Positions 51,026 through 61,011 are shown, counted from the first letter of the stretch. The stretch: DNA of 64,000 bases from Christensenella sp034926635 (GCA_034926635.1 JAYFQX010000006.1:95565-159564); one strand, 5' to 3'. Notes: a model not told the origin generated them from the sequence alone. Numbers and translations: made by a program.

Positions 51026-54013
51026 TTGCAATATTTCTGTGACGTTATTATTCCGGTTTATAAAGGGCTGGATGAAATAAAAGAGTGTTTAGAATCCGTT
51101 CTGGCATGCAGTGGAGCAGAACTGCATAAAATTTTACTGGTAAACGATTGCAGTCCTTCCAAAGAGGTCTGCGATTATATTTATACGGTGGCTCAGTCCG
51201 GTGACCACAGAATACAAGTAATACAAAATGAGAAGAATATTGGTTATCTGCGGACATGCAACAAAGCAATCGCTTTGTCAAATTGCGATGTCGTTTTGTT
51301 AAACAGCGATACGGTCGTTACGGAGGGCTGGCTTGCAAAGATGCTCGCATGTGCATATTCCCGCGATAACATTGCGACGGTTTCACCTTTTACAAACAGC
51401 GGAATTTTGTGTAGTGTCCCCGTGATCGGTGAAGAAAATAGAATTCCATCCAAAATGTGTCTTGCGGATTATGCACAGATGATAGAAAAAATTAGTGAAA
51501 AAGCATATCCCGTTCTGCCTTCTTCTTTTGGATTTTGTATGCTGATCAAGCGTTCGGTCCTCAAGGAAATAGGGATGCTGGATGAGATATACAACAAAGG
51601 TTATTATGAAGAAAATGATTTTTGCTGCAGGGCTCGCGGAGCCGGATATGATAATGTTTTATGCGACGATACTTACATCTATCATAAGGGCAGTGTTTCG
51701 TTCTCTGGTGATAAATTTGCGTTATCTGACGTAAACGAAAAGATTATTCTGAAACGTTACCCCAATATTATTCAGGAAATTAGGAGTTATATGGATCAAG
51801 AGCTGCTGTCGCGTTTTCACTTAAATATCCTCCTGCACACAATGCTATGGGGAACAAAACGCGCGAGTGTTTTTTTTGTTTTGCATAAAAGTCCGTTTGA
51901 AGATGCTGCGCACGTGAGAGGCGGAGTAGAATACCATGTGGCGGATTTAATCAAAAACATGAAGGAACAAAATTATTTTGTTTTTTATCCCACCGAGGAT
52001 GCGCAGGTAGACGCTTCCTATACTTTGCGGGGCAAGGTCGATGGACAAGAGATAGAAATGGAATTTTTATTGAAAACGCCTGTCTTGAGCGGTCAATATC
52101 ATAGAAAAGATTTAGAAGAATTGTTGCGGATGCTGTTAACAGGTCTCAGAATATCCTGCGTACATATTCATCACCTGATGCATCAGACGTGCGATATTGT
52201 TTCGGTTTGTGAGGAACTCAATATTCCGTATTATATTACTCTGCACGATTTTTATATGCTCTGTCCAAATTATACGCTACAGCCTCGTAGCGGATGCGTT
52301 TGCGGGATGCTGGATGCGCAAGGCGGCTGTGTGCCGAATGTTTGCGTTGAAGATAATGCCCCAGCATGGCAGGCGAAAGTACGAAACCACAGGAAGCAAA
52401 TGAAGAATGTTTTACAGGAAGCAAGACGCGTTTTTGTTCCGTCTGATTTTTTAAAGAGAATGACAGAGGCGTGCTATGATGGAATTTCCTGCGATGTTAT
52501 GCCGCATTGGTCTTCTGTTACGACAGGTGCAGAAGAGAGACCGGGTAAGACGGATAAAACTCTGCGAATTGCTTTTTTGGGAGCCGTGTCTAAGCAGAAG
52601 GGAAGTGACATTCTCAAGGCGTTAATGGATAGCCGTCTTGATGATGTTGAATGGCATATATTCGGCGCGATTGGTGATGAAGAGATTTTGCCTTATGAAG
52701 AGAATCCATTGGTTTACTTTCACGGGATCTATCGGAGAGAAGAAATTGTCAATCAGTTAAAAACATGTGGCATTGATATTGTATGTCATTTAAGTCAGTT
52801 GCCAGAGACCTATGGTTTTACGCTGACTGAAGCGTGGCTGGGGGGATGCCCCGTGATCAGTACAAGTTGTGGCGCGGTCGCACAACGCGTCGGGCAAAGT
52901 GGGGCGGGATGGGTGCTTAGTACAGTGGATCCGACCAGTGAGATTCTTGAAATCATTCATAAGGTGCAGGAAGCTCCTGAATTGTTGGCCGAAAAAATAG
53001 CAAAGATAGAACCAATATCCGCAGAGCAAATGAAGAAGAGAATTCAAAAATATTATGATCTGTATAGTATGCATTCCGTCGTAAGAATTCCCAAAAGGAA
53101 TTATAGCGCAACAGTGCTGAGGGATGCATGGACAGCATCAGGCATCAAAAATATGCTGATAGGAAAAGCACAAGATACTATACTTTCAGGGCTGGTTTAT
53201 TCCACATTGTACCTAGATGAGGGTGACGGTTTTTGTGAGGAAAAGGCATTGCGGGCGTGTATGCCCATCAACAGGGATTTTACGGTGCGGTTTGAAGCTG
53301 ACGGCGATTGCATTTGCAATGCGGTGCGGTTTGATATTGTTGAAGGCTATTGTTGTCTAGTTAAAATCCAAAGGGCTAAGGTATTCTATCGAGACGGAAG
53401 CAGCGAAGTATTGGGTGATGGTGATAATAACGGAAGAATGCAGGGAGATTGCATCAAATTTGAGCATAAGGATCCTTCGATAGTTTGGAGTATTTCAAAA
53501 AAGCCGATAGATGCGGTGGAGATTTCTGGCAAGTGGTTTCTTATGCTTGATCAGCCCACTTATGAAATGGAGAAGGATCAGTATGCCGTCTATCCGACAT
53601 GTTTAGAATCGAAAATTTATTTGGATCGCGGTGAAGGCTACAGCGAAAAAAACACAGTGGTCGCCGATATCCCTGTGACGAAGTTGGGAACAACGATTGT
53701 ACTAAACCTTGCCGAGTCTGTCACGCAGGTGCGATTTGATCCTGTCGCCGTAAGGGGTTGCAGGATGAAAATTAATAGAATAACGTTGAATACGGTTACA
53801 GGAAATAATGTTGTGGTTCCGGTCAGTGACATTGTGCATAATGGACGTGAAAAAAATGGTTGGATTGAGTTTGATACAGATGATCCATGGGTCGAAATAA
53901 AGCCCGGCGGTGATACCCGCATGCAAGGGCTACAAATGGAAGTACAGCTTACAGTAGAAGAAAAATCAGGTGTCAGTATAAAGAAAATTGCGAAACGCAT
54001 ATTGAAAAAATAA
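51026..54013 (+). CDS. Fused GT2-GT4 glycosyltransferase with two C-terminal modules
   Basis: 995 residues. The GT-A domain (about 1-245) has IIPVYKGLDEIKECLESVL, LLNSDTVVTEGW with the DxD-like site, and GYYEENDFCCRA. A GT-B domain of GT4 type (about 285-690) has ITLHDFYMLCPNY, IAFLGAVSKQKGSDIL and the donor-binding PETYGFTLTEAWLGGCPVI. Two beta-rich modules end the protein (about 725-845 and 860-975) with YLD.G.GF, VRFD and HNG/DDPW motifs. It probably adds two different sugars to a growing chain at the inner membrane face. TTG start with GGAGG six bases upstream. Paralogue at 55487. Confidence 0.88.
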   Translation: MQYFCDVIIPVYKGLDEIKECLESVLACSGAELHKILLVNDCSPSKEVCDYIYTVAQSGDHRIQVIQNEKNIGYLRTCNKAIALSNCDVVLLNSDTVVTEGWLAKMLACAYSRDNIATVSPFTNSGILCSVPVIGEENRIPSKMCLADYAQMIEKISEKAYPVLPSSFGFCMLIKRSVLKEIGMLDEIYNKGYYEENDFCCRARGAGYDNVLCDDTYIYHKGSVSFSGDKFALSDVNEKIILKRYPNIIQEIRSYMDQELLSRFHLNILLHTMLWGTKRASVFFVLHKSPFEDAAHVRGGVEYHVADLIKNMKEQNYFVFYPTEDAQVDASYTLRGKVDGQEIEMEFLLKTPVLSGQYHRKDLEELLRMLLTGLRISCVHIHHLMHQTCDIVSVCEELNIPYYITLHDFYMLCPNYTLQPRSGCVCGMLDAQGGCVPNVCVEDNAPAWQAKVRNHRKQMKNVLQEARRVFVPSDFLKRMTEACYDGISCDVMPHWSSVTTGAEERPGKTDKTLRIAFLGAVSKQKGSDILKALMDSRLDDVEWHIFGAIGDEEILPYEENPLVYFHGIYRREEIVNQLKTCGIDIVCHLSQLPETYGFTLTEAWLGGCPVISTSCGAVAQRVGQSGAGWVLSTVDPTSEILEIIHKVQEAPELLAEKIAKIEPISAEQMKKRIQKYYDLYSMHSVVRIPKRNYSATVLRDAWTASGIKNMLIGKAQDTILSGLVYSTLYLDEGDGFCEEKALRACMPINRDFTVRFEADGDCICNAVRFDIVEGYCCLVKIQRAKVFYRDGSSEVLGDGDNNGRMQGDCIKFEHKDPSIVWSISKKPIDAVEISGKWFLMLDQPTYEMEKDQYAVYPTCLESKIYLDRGEGYSEKNTVVADIPVTKLGTTIVLNLAESVTQVRFDPVAVRGCRMKINRITLNTVTGNNVVVPVSDIVHNGREKNGWIEFDTDDPWVEIKPGGDTRMQGLQMEVQLTVEEKSGVSIKKIAKRILKK

Positions 54014-54027
54014 GGAGAGATACAGGA

Positions 54028-55470
54028 TTGGAACTGACGGGAGAGCGGTTTATTCCGCAGCAGGAAACAAATATGCCGACAATCGTAGAACACTACCATA
54101 GGTATCATGCGATTGCGCCGTTGATGAAGGGGCTGCGTGTATTAGACGCGGGCAGTGGCGCTGGATATGGTTCGGCGCTTCTGTCGGACTTTGCAGCACA
54201 TGTCACAGGAGTGGATATTTCAGAGGAAGCGGTTAGTTTTGCCGCCGAAACATACGGAAAAGATAATCTTCAGTTTAAAGTTGGAAGTGTGGCGGAGCTA
54301 CCATTTGAAGACGGTGTTTTTGACGCTGTCGTTTCGTTTGAGGTAATTGAGCACATCTCCCCAGAGTTGCAGGAATGCTTCTTAAACGAAGTAAAAAGAG
54401 TATTAAAGCCGGAAGGCTTTTTTATTGTGTCTTCGCCGAATAAAGAAGTGTATTCGGACGAAATCGCCTTTACAAACCCGTATCATCTTCATGAACTCAG
54501 GATCAACGAATTTAAAGGGATGATTGAAAAAAGGTTTGCATTTTATAAATACTATTACCAAACATACGAACCTTTTTCCGTGATTTTTGATGACCAGGGA
54601 GAAGAAAAGAAAGATTTTAATCTGATCAACATCCACAAGGATGCCTATTTTCATAGGATGTACTCGATCGCGGTTTGCGGCAACAGACCGGAGACCATAG
54701 AAACGGTCGAATTGAATTCGTTAGTGCTGCGTTACGATCAGCAATATTATGCTACGCGAAATGATATTGTTTATCCTTTTGTTAGCTCTTTATATTACAG
54801 CAAGGACGAGGTCCTAAGTGAACAGCAAAAGATGCAGACAAAGTTGCATATTTTTGACGGGAAGGTAAAGCAAAGTTATGTGTTTGACTCGCCTGTTTTT
54901 GTGCATGAAATCCGTTGGGATCCGGTAGAGCTTGGCTTTTGTGAATTGGAAAATATCAAAATTTGCGTAGAAGTAGAGGACGGCGGTGTTCAAACGCTAG
55001 AGTCGGAAGCGCTGGCGATGAATGCATGGAAAAAACAAGATGGGAAATATTTTTTTTCTAGTACGGATCCTTATATTATTGTGAAGCTTGATCAGACGAT
55101 TCGCTGCGTCCATTGCGAGGCTAATATGAAGGTGCTGAACAATCAGGAATTATATAAGACAGTGATCCTGCCGGTATCGGAAGAGACGCAGAGTCTACAT
55201 AATGAGGTGCAAACCTACCGTCGCCAATTTGAGGATGTGCAGCGTCAAAGCGATGCTTACCACAAGGAACTGAAAAATGTAGAAGATGCGTTGCAGGTAT
55301 GCAGAAACCAGGTCTCCAAGTTACGACATACCATAAAAGAAATGGACGAAGTTATGAAGGAGCTGCTGCTGCGGGAAGCGCAGAAGGAGCAACGGATTGT
55401 ACATTTAGAGGAGAGCTTCGTCAATAAAGCTTGGCGAAAGATTAAAAATAGAAAACAAGAAAAAAAGTAA
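54028..55470 (+). CDS. SAM methyltransferase with module and coiled-coil tail (possible chain terminator)
   Basis: 480 residues. The class I methyltransferase domain (about 1-230) has VLDAGSGAGYGSALL (SAM motif I), VTGVDISEEAV and VSFEVIEHISPELQ. One copy of the glycosyltransferase module follows (about 265-370, EIRWDPVELGFCELENI and STDPYII). A coiled coil (about 385-460) and a basic tail (KAWRKIKNRKQEKK) end the protein. Methyltransferase plus coiled coil next to Wzm/Wzt recalls WbdD, which caps O-antigen chains and measures their length; no kinase domain is present. TTG start, AAGGAGAG upstream. Capping is inferred. Confidence 0.85.
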   Translation: MELTGERFIPQQETNMPTIVEHYHRYHAIAPLMKGLRVLDAGSGAGYGSALLSDFAAHVTGVDISEEAVSFAAETYGKDNLQFKVGSVAELPFEDGVFDAVVSFEVIEHISPELQECFLNEVKRVLKPEGFFIVSSPNKEVYSDEIAFTNPYHLHELRINEFKGMIEKRFAFYKYYYQTYEPFSVIFDDQGEEKKDFNLINIHKDAYFHRMYSIAVCGNRPETIETVELNSLVLRYDQQYYATRNDIVYPFVSSLYYSKDEVLSEQQKMQTKLHIFDGKVKQSYVFDSPVFVHEIRWDPVELGFCELENIKICVEVEDGGVQTLESEALAMNAWKKQDGKYFFSSTDPYIIVKLDQTIRCVHCEANMKVLNNQELYKTVILPVSEETQSLHNEVQTYRRQFEDVQRQSDAYHKELKNVEDALQVCRNQVSKLRHTIKEMDEVMKELLLREAQKEQRIVHLEESFVNKAWRKIKNRKQEKK

Positions 55471-55486
55471 CAGGGGAGTGCCGAAT

Positions 55487-58400
55487 ATGGTTTCAATTAT
55501 TTTACCGGTATACAATGCTTATGAGGACCTGCAGGAATGTATCGAATCCGTCATAAATTGTACCGATAAAGAGCGGTATCATTTATACATTATCAACGAC
55601 GCAAGCCCGGACGATCGGATTGTGCCTTATTTGCAGACAGTTGAAAAACAGTATGGCGATGTTATGAGTGTGTTGACAAACGAAGAAAATATGGGGTTTG
55701 TGCGCACATGCAACAAGGGGATTGCTCAAACGGATGATGATGTGCTTCTGTTGAATAGCGATACTGTAGTAACGCCGGGGTGGTTGGATAAAATGGAAGA
55801 AGCTGCGCACTCGAATGAACTGATTGCATCAGTGACGCCGCTTTCCAATAACGCAACGCTGGCGTCGGTGCCGATTTTTATGAATGATAATATTTTGCCT
55901 CAGCATCTTACGCTCAATGAAACAGCCAAGCTGGTAGAGCTTGCAGCACAGCCGATTTATCCTCAAATACCGACAGGGATGGGATACTGCATGCTCCTTA
56001 CGCGCAGGGCGATTCAAGAGATCGGTATATTGGACGAAGAACATTTTGGAAAAGGATATGGGGAAGAAAACGACTGGTGTTATCGCGCGGCGCAGGCGGG
56101 CTTCATGCATGTAATTTGCGACGATACCTATATTTATCATAAGGGGAGCGCTTCTTTTCAGGAGACGAAAAACGCCGCACTGGAGACGTCGAGGGATTAT
56201 TTAGAGCGCACATATCCTGCGCAGATTCGAGGTCTGAATGATTTTTTGCTGTCGAATCCTTTGGAACCAATACAAAAAAATATCGAAAATGCTTTTTCTG
56301 TTTTTGATACGGAAAAAAGAGGCATTTTGTATATTCTTCATAATTCACCGTTCCATGATAACAACACGGTGCGCGGGGGCGCGGAATATCATATCTTAGA
56401 GCTGGCAAAACATATGCAGGGTGAGACGATCTATGTTTTGTATCCCTCGCTAGAGAACAAAAACTTGCTTGCGCTTGCCCGCTGGTGCGACGGAAAATCT
56501 ACAGAAGTACTGATTAAATTGGACGGCAGGATCGACGAAAGCGTTATTTTCAATAAATCGTTATACGACACGGTTTGCCTGATCTTGCAGACACTGCCGT
56601 TGGAAATTGTCCATATCCAGCAATGGGTCCGGTTGGGGTTGGATGTGTTTGAAGCATGTAGACATGTCGGCATTCCTTATGTGGTTACGCTGCATGATTA
56701 TTATTCCGTATGCCCGCGAATTCAGTTCCTCAATGAAAAGATGCAGTACTGCAGACCGCTCGGCAGCGATTGCGCCGGCTGTCTTGCTGCGACGACGAAA
56801 ACGGGGCTGCCATTTCTGGAGCGGTGGAGATTATTGATGCACGAATATCTGAAATCCGCAGCCTGCGTTTATGTGCCGGATGAATATGTGCGAAGCGAGA
56901 TTGCAAAATGGTGGGACGATATAGAGATCACGGTACGCGAGCATGGAGCGGTCACGTTCCAAAGGATGTCGCCGGTGAGTATAAAACCGGAAAAACTCCG
57001 GATTGCTTTTATTGGAAATATGCAGCCTTCAAAGGGGAGCGGTATTTTTCTGGAGATCATGACGCAGCCCCTGCCAGAATGGTTGGAAATTCATATTTTT
57101 GGAGAGATACTGGATGGCAGAGTGGGAGCTGTCAATACTGAAAAGGTTATTATTCACGGTGCTTACGCTAGGGATACCCTGCAGGCGCAGTTGGAGAAAA
57201 ACGAGATAGATTTGGTGCTGCTTCCTAGTATTTGGCCGGAAACCTATTCTTATACGCTAACAGAGGCGTTGCAGGCAGGCAGTCCGGTTTTGGCTGCCGA
57301 TATGGGGGCAATCGGTAGTCGCCTGCGCAAGTATGGCTGTGGATATCTTTTGCCTGCGGATAGTAATGGTCAGGCGTACCTGGATGAAATTCATAAAATT
57401 TGGGATGCGCCAGAGATTTTGCTTGAAAACAAGAAAAAAGCATTGGAAATTGTTTTTCCGTCGAGGGACGAGGTCGCACAGAAATATTTGCGGGATTATC
57501 GTGTGTGGGGAGAGCAAAACGTATGGCAGGCGGAGCCGCGACAGATCAAGCGTCTTTTAAAACGAATGCAGAGCAGTGAAGCGATGGTGGTGAAGAAGAG
57601 CCTTGCCGGATTAAAAGGCATCGATCAGAATATGGTGAAGCTACAGTACGAATCCAAGTTGTATTTGGATCTCGGCGAAGGTTATGGCGAGAATACGGCT
57701 GTAAAAGCCAAGTTACCGTTTGACAATATGTTTCAACTGTCTTATAAGCTTGGAGAGGGTAAAGAAGTTAGACATATGCGCTGGGATCCTGTAGAAGGTT
57801 TGACCTGCAGGGTGCGGCTGAAGGATGTATATGCAGTTTTGGAAAGCGGAGATGAGATTCACGCTGAGCTTTCTAAAATCCCCCATAACGGAATGGAGGA
57901 GAACGGATTTATCCAGTTTGCGACGCACGACCCTATGTTTTTGCTGCCATTTTCGGGAAAAATTAAAGAGGTATACTTAGAAGGATGTTTTGAAGCGGGT
58001 ATTGCGCAGAAACCGTCCGAGACGAGGTTGTATTATGACAGTGGAAATGGCTTTTCTGAAGGCGAAAAGTGTATGGCGTGTATGCCGCAGACGCCACGTT
58101 TTGCGATTGGCTTTGGGTTTACAGACGAACGTGAAGTGCAGGCGCTTCGATGGGATCCGGCGGAAGGAAAACAGGGGACGCTGCAAATCTCCAAATTATT
58201 GGTGGACGGTAGCGGTGGACAAAGTAAAATTACGGAATTCTCGCATAACGGGATACAGAGGGGGAATAAAATATTTTTCCAAACCGACGATCCTTGGATC
58301 ATGTTTCCGGTGAACAGGCGAGTAAAAGATGTCAGGATAGAGGGCGTTTGGCTGGAAGGGCTCGAATGGGACAACCAATTGACGGTTGTGGATATAGATT

Positions 58401-58774
58401 CTGGTGTGTTCTCTGTCGTGTCACCAAGGCTTTATATTGATACGGGGGAGGGCTTTCGTGAAGATAATACGGTAGTCGTAAACGTGCCGGATACGGCGAT
58501 GTTCGATATTTCATTTGATCTTTCTGGTAAAGATGTAGTAAAATGTGTAAGGTTTGATCCGATGGAACAAAAGTGTTTTTTGTGGATTCATCATATTGCT
58601 GTTGTAAAAGAAGACGGTATGACGGAGATCGACCCGCAGAGCTTAGGGCATAACGGCATCGCCATGAAAGATGGCATAGCGTTCCATACAGACGATCCAT
58701 GGCTTACGATACCTGTGAGAGGGAAAATCACAGAGATCGCGATTAGCGGTTTTTGGGTCAAAGAGAAACGGTAG
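55487..58774 (+). CDS. Fused GT2-GT4 glycosyltransferase with three C-terminal modules
   Basis: 1095 residues, paralogue of the enzyme at 51026. The GT2 domain (about 1-255) has SIILPVYNAYEDLQECIES, LLNSDTVVTPGW and GYGEENDWCYRA. The GT4 domain (about 285-680) has VTLHDYYSVCPR, IAFIGNMQPSKGSGI and PETYSYTLTEALQAGSPV. Three modules follow (about 722-840, 845-960 and 978-1092) with LYLDLGEGY/LYYDSGNGF/LYIDTGEGF starts. It likely extends the same glycan with two sugars. ATG 55487 has GGGGAG eight bases upstream; a GTG nine bases earlier overlaps that site. Confidence 0.88.
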   Translation: MVSIILPVYNAYEDLQECIESVINCTDKERYHLYIINDASPDDRIVPYLQTVEKQYGDVMSVLTNEENMGFVRTCNKGIAQTDDDVLLLNSDTVVTPGWLDKMEEAAHSNELIASVTPLSNNATLASVPIFMNDNILPQHLTLNETAKLVELAAQPIYPQIPTGMGYCMLLTRRAIQEIGILDEEHFGKGYGEENDWCYRAAQAGFMHVICDDTYIYHKGSASFQETKNAALETSRDYLERTYPAQIRGLNDFLLSNPLEPIQKNIENAFSVFDTEKRGILYILHNSPFHDNNTVRGGAEYHILELAKHMQGETIYVLYPSLENKNLLALARWCDGKSTEVLIKLDGRIDESVIFNKSLYDTVCLILQTLPLEIVHIQQWVRLGLDVFEACRHVGIPYVVTLHDYYSVCPRIQFLNEKMQYCRPLGSDCAGCLAATTKTGLPFLERWRLLMHEYLKSAACVYVPDEYVRSEIAKWWDDIEITVREHGAVTFQRMSPVSIKPEKLRIAFIGNMQPSKGSGIFLEIMTQPLPEWLEIHIFGEILDGRVGAVNTEKVIIHGAYARDTLQAQLEKNEIDLVLLPSIWPETYSYTLTEALQAGSPVLAADMGAIGSRLRKYGCGYLLPADSNGQAYLDEIHKIWDAPEILLENKKKALEIVFPSRDEVAQKYLRDYRVWGEQNVWQAEPRQIKRLLKRMQSSEAMVVKKSLAGLKGIDQNMVKLQYESKLYLDLGEGYGENTAVKAKLPFDNMFQLSYKLGEGKEVRHMRWDPVEGLTCRVRLKDVYAVLESGDEIHAELSKIPHNGMEENGFIQFATHDPMFLLPFSGKIKEVYLEGCFEAGIAQKPSETRLYYDSGNGFSEGEKCMACMPQTPRFAIGFGFTDEREVQALRWDPAEGKQGTLQISKLLVDGSGGQSKITEFSHNGIQRGNKIFFQTDDPWIMFPVNRRVKDVRIEGVWLEGLEWDNQLTVVDIDSGVFSVVSPRLYIDTGEGFREDNTVVVNVPDTAMFDISFDLSGKDVVKCVRFDPMEQKCFLWIHHIAVVKEDGMTEIDPQSLGHNGIAMKDGIAFHTDDPWLTIPVRGKITEIAISGFWVKEKR

Positions 58775-58785
58775 TAGGGGGCAAT

Positions 58786-59610
58786 ATGAGAAGATTTTTT
58801 AGTATGATATTTGATTTTTGTAAGAGTGTTTGGAAGGAAAAGAAAAAAATATTCGCTCTTGCAAAAAATGATATGAAATCAAGATACGCAGGTTCTTTTT
58901 TGGGAATCTTTTGGGCATACTTTATGCCGCTGGTGTCGATCCTGGTGTATTGGTTTGTGTTTGAGAAGGGTTTAAAAGCAACGCCGCCAGCCAATACAAG
59001 TGTGCCTTATATTGTTTGGTTTATGGCCGGCTTGGTACCGTGGTTTTATTTTTCAGAGGCGTGGTCAAGCTCCACCAATGTTTTGATGGACTATAGTTAC
59101 CTCGTGAAACAAATGGTGTTTGACGTTAGGATCATGCCGTTTGTAAGGGTGCTTTCCGCATTCTTTGTACACATGGTATTTATGGTGATACTATTTGTTG
59201 TGATGGGTATTTACGGAGCTCTGCCGCTGATTAAAATAGGACCGCTTCTTTATTATGTACTTTGTTTGATTTGCTTGATCCTTGCGGTATCCGTGCTTTC
59301 CAGCGCACTGATGCCGTTTATCAGGGATATGACGCAGGTAATTGGCGTTATTACGACGCTGGGTTTCTGGATGACGCCGATCGCGTGGCCTTACGAATCT
59401 ATGACGATTTCCAGACCGTTGATGATGATCCTGAAAGCAAATCCGATGTTTTATGTTGTGCAGGGATATCGAGACTCGCTGATCAGTACAAATTTCTCGT
59501 GGCAGGGGCCCTATATTACGGCATATTTTTGGATATTTACCCTTGTCTTAATGGTTTTGGGCGTTGTGGCATACCGCAGGCTGCGCCCGCATTTTGCAGA
59601 TGTAATATAA
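58786..59610 (+). CDS. Wzm-type polysaccharide ABC transporter permease
   Basis: 274 residues with six membrane segments of the ABC-2 type (FWAYFMPLVSILVYWFVFEKG, shown to 20 residues; FMAGLVPWFYFSEAW; FWMTPIAWPYE). The N-terminus has KNDMKSRYAGSFLGIFW, typical of Wzm/TagG. It moves a lipid-linked glycan across the membrane together with the ATPase 14 bases downstream. ATG 58786 follows AGGGGGC; the longer frame overlaps the previous gene and is rejected. Confidence 0.92.
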   Translation: MRRFFSMIFDFCKSVWKEKKKIFALAKNDMKSRYAGSFLGIFWAYFMPLVSILVYWFVFEKGLKATPPANTSVPYIVWFMAGLVPWFYFSEAWSSSTNVLMDYSYLVKQMVFDVRIMPFVRVLSAFFVHMVFMVILFVVMGIYGALPLIKIGPLLYYVLCLICLILAVSVLSSALMPFIRDMTQVIGVITTLGFWMTPIAWPYESMTISRPLMMILKANPMFYVVQGYRDSLISTNFSWQGPYITAYFWIFTLVLMVLGVVAYRRLRPHFADVI

Positions 59611-59624
59611 AGGGGAAATAGGCT

Positions 59625-60920
59625 ATGAATATGATCGAAGCAGAAAATGTTTCAAAAATATATAATATTTATAAAAAACCGTCTGACCGTTTAAAAGAGG
59701 CCATGTCGTTTATTAAGAAGAAGTCCTATGGCGAAAAGTTTTACGCATTGGATAGCGTTTCTTTTCAGGTGGAAAAGGGTGAAACGTTTGGCATTGTCGG
59801 TGTTAACGGTGCCGGAAAATCCACAATATTGAAAATTATTACGGGGATTACAAATGCATCGGCAGGTACGGTGGCAGTCAACGGACGTGTATCCGCGCTA
59901 CTTGAACTGGGCGCAGGTTTTAACATGCAGTATACTGGCAGGCAAAATATTTATTTGAATGGTGTAATGCGCGGGATTCCCAAAGAAGAAATGGACGAAC
60001 GTATTCAGGATATTATCAAATTTGCCGATATTGGAGATTTTTTAGATAATCCCGTGCGTATGTACTCCAGCGGTATGTTCGCGCGCTTGGCGTTTGCGGT
60101 TGCGATCAACGTGGATCCGGAAATTTTGATCGTGGATGAGGCGTTGGCGGTTGGAGATGCGGCCTTTCAGGCAAAATGCTTTAGAAAATTTGAACAGCTT
60201 TGCGAAAAGGGAGTAACAATTTTATTTGTTTCACACGATATTAGTTCGGTAAAAAGAATGTGTAATCGTGCGATGTGGCTGGAAAACGGAAAAGTCCGTG
60301 AAATCGGAGAAGCCGCTAAGGTATGTAACCGCTTTAGCAGCTATATGATGGAGCGGAAAAATCAGGAAATTATTGCAGACATTGATAAAGAAGAGCAGGA
60401 TAGCCAGCAGGACAGCGACTTTATTAAAAAGGAAGAAATACTGCTGTCAAAATATTCGCCAATTCCGGAAGACTGCGATCGCGCTGGAACAGGGGAAGCC
60501 AAAATACGTTCGTTGTTTATTACGAATAAAGACGGGCAGAATGTGAGCCAGTTGGCCGCATACCATACTTATGATTTTCATATTGTCGCGGAGTTTATGA
60601 GACCGCAAAAAGAGGTGCTGATTGGGTTGGTATTTGAAAATACGCGGGCACTGTCGGTTTTTTATTTGAATAATTACAATGAAGATAATACTTTGGATGT
60701 AAAAGAGGCTGGAATTTACGAGATGACATTTAAAGTGACGTTACCAGGGTTGCAGAAGAATAGCTATTTAATCTCGCCTGCGGTCGCAACAGGAACTCAA
60801 CTGGAGAATGTAATGCTTGACTGGTGTCATAATGTAATGACGGTGCAGGTAGAAAATCCTGGCTTTAATCTTTCGGTATTGGATTTGAATCCGGAGGATA
60901 TTATGTTCCGAAAATTATAA
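59625..60920 (+). CDS. Wzt-type polysaccharide ABC transporter ATPase with C-terminal domain
   Basis: 431 residues. The nucleotide-binding domain (about 1-245) has Walker A GVNGAGKST, signature YSSGMFARLAFA, Walker B ILIVDEALAVGD and FVSHDISSVKRMC. A linker and a beta-sandwich Wzt_C-like domain (about 285-425) follow. In O8/O9a-type systems this extra domain recognises the modified end of the finished chain, which fits the methyltransferase two genes upstream (inference). GGGGAAA upstream of the ATG. Last gene of the export operon. Confidence 0.93.
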   Translation: MNMIEAENVSKIYNIYKKPSDRLKEAMSFIKKKSYGEKFYALDSVSFQVEKGETFGIVGVNGAGKSTILKIITGITNASAGTVAVNGRVSALLELGAGFNMQYTGRQNIYLNGVMRGIPKEEMDERIQDIIKFADIGDFLDNPVRMYSSGMFARLAFAVAINVDPEILIVDEALAVGDAAFQAKCFRKFEQLCEKGVTILFVSHDISSVKRMCNRAMWLENGKVREIGEAAKVCNRFSSYMMERKNQEIIADIDKEEQDSQQDSDFIKKEEILLSKYSPIPEDCDRAGTGEAKIRSLFITNKDGQNVSQLAAYHTYDFHIVAEFMRPQKEVLIGLVFENTRALSVFYLNNYNEDNTLDVKEAGIYEMTFKVTLPGLQKNSYLISPAVATGTQLENVMLDWCHNVMTVQVENPGFNLSVLDLNPEDIMFRKL

Positions 60921-60945
60921 ATTATTTTAGCTTTGCATAAAGTAC

Positions 60946-60980
60946 TTGATTTTTTTGTATAAATATGTATAATTATACAT
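60946..60980 (+). promoter_or_regulatory. Promoter with overlapping 16-base palindrome (possible ArgR site)
   Basis: -35 TTGATT (60946-60951), 16-base spacer, -10 TATAAT (60968-60973). The -10 sits inside the perfect palindrome ATGTATAATTATACAT (60965-60980). The pattern TGTAT-AATT-ATACA resembles ArgR boxes of Bacillota and would fit control of an amino-acid transporter; the regulator is inferred. Confidence 0.65.
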
Positions 60981-61011
60981 TATAAGGTTTTAAATATAGT
61001 TTGGAGGAAGA

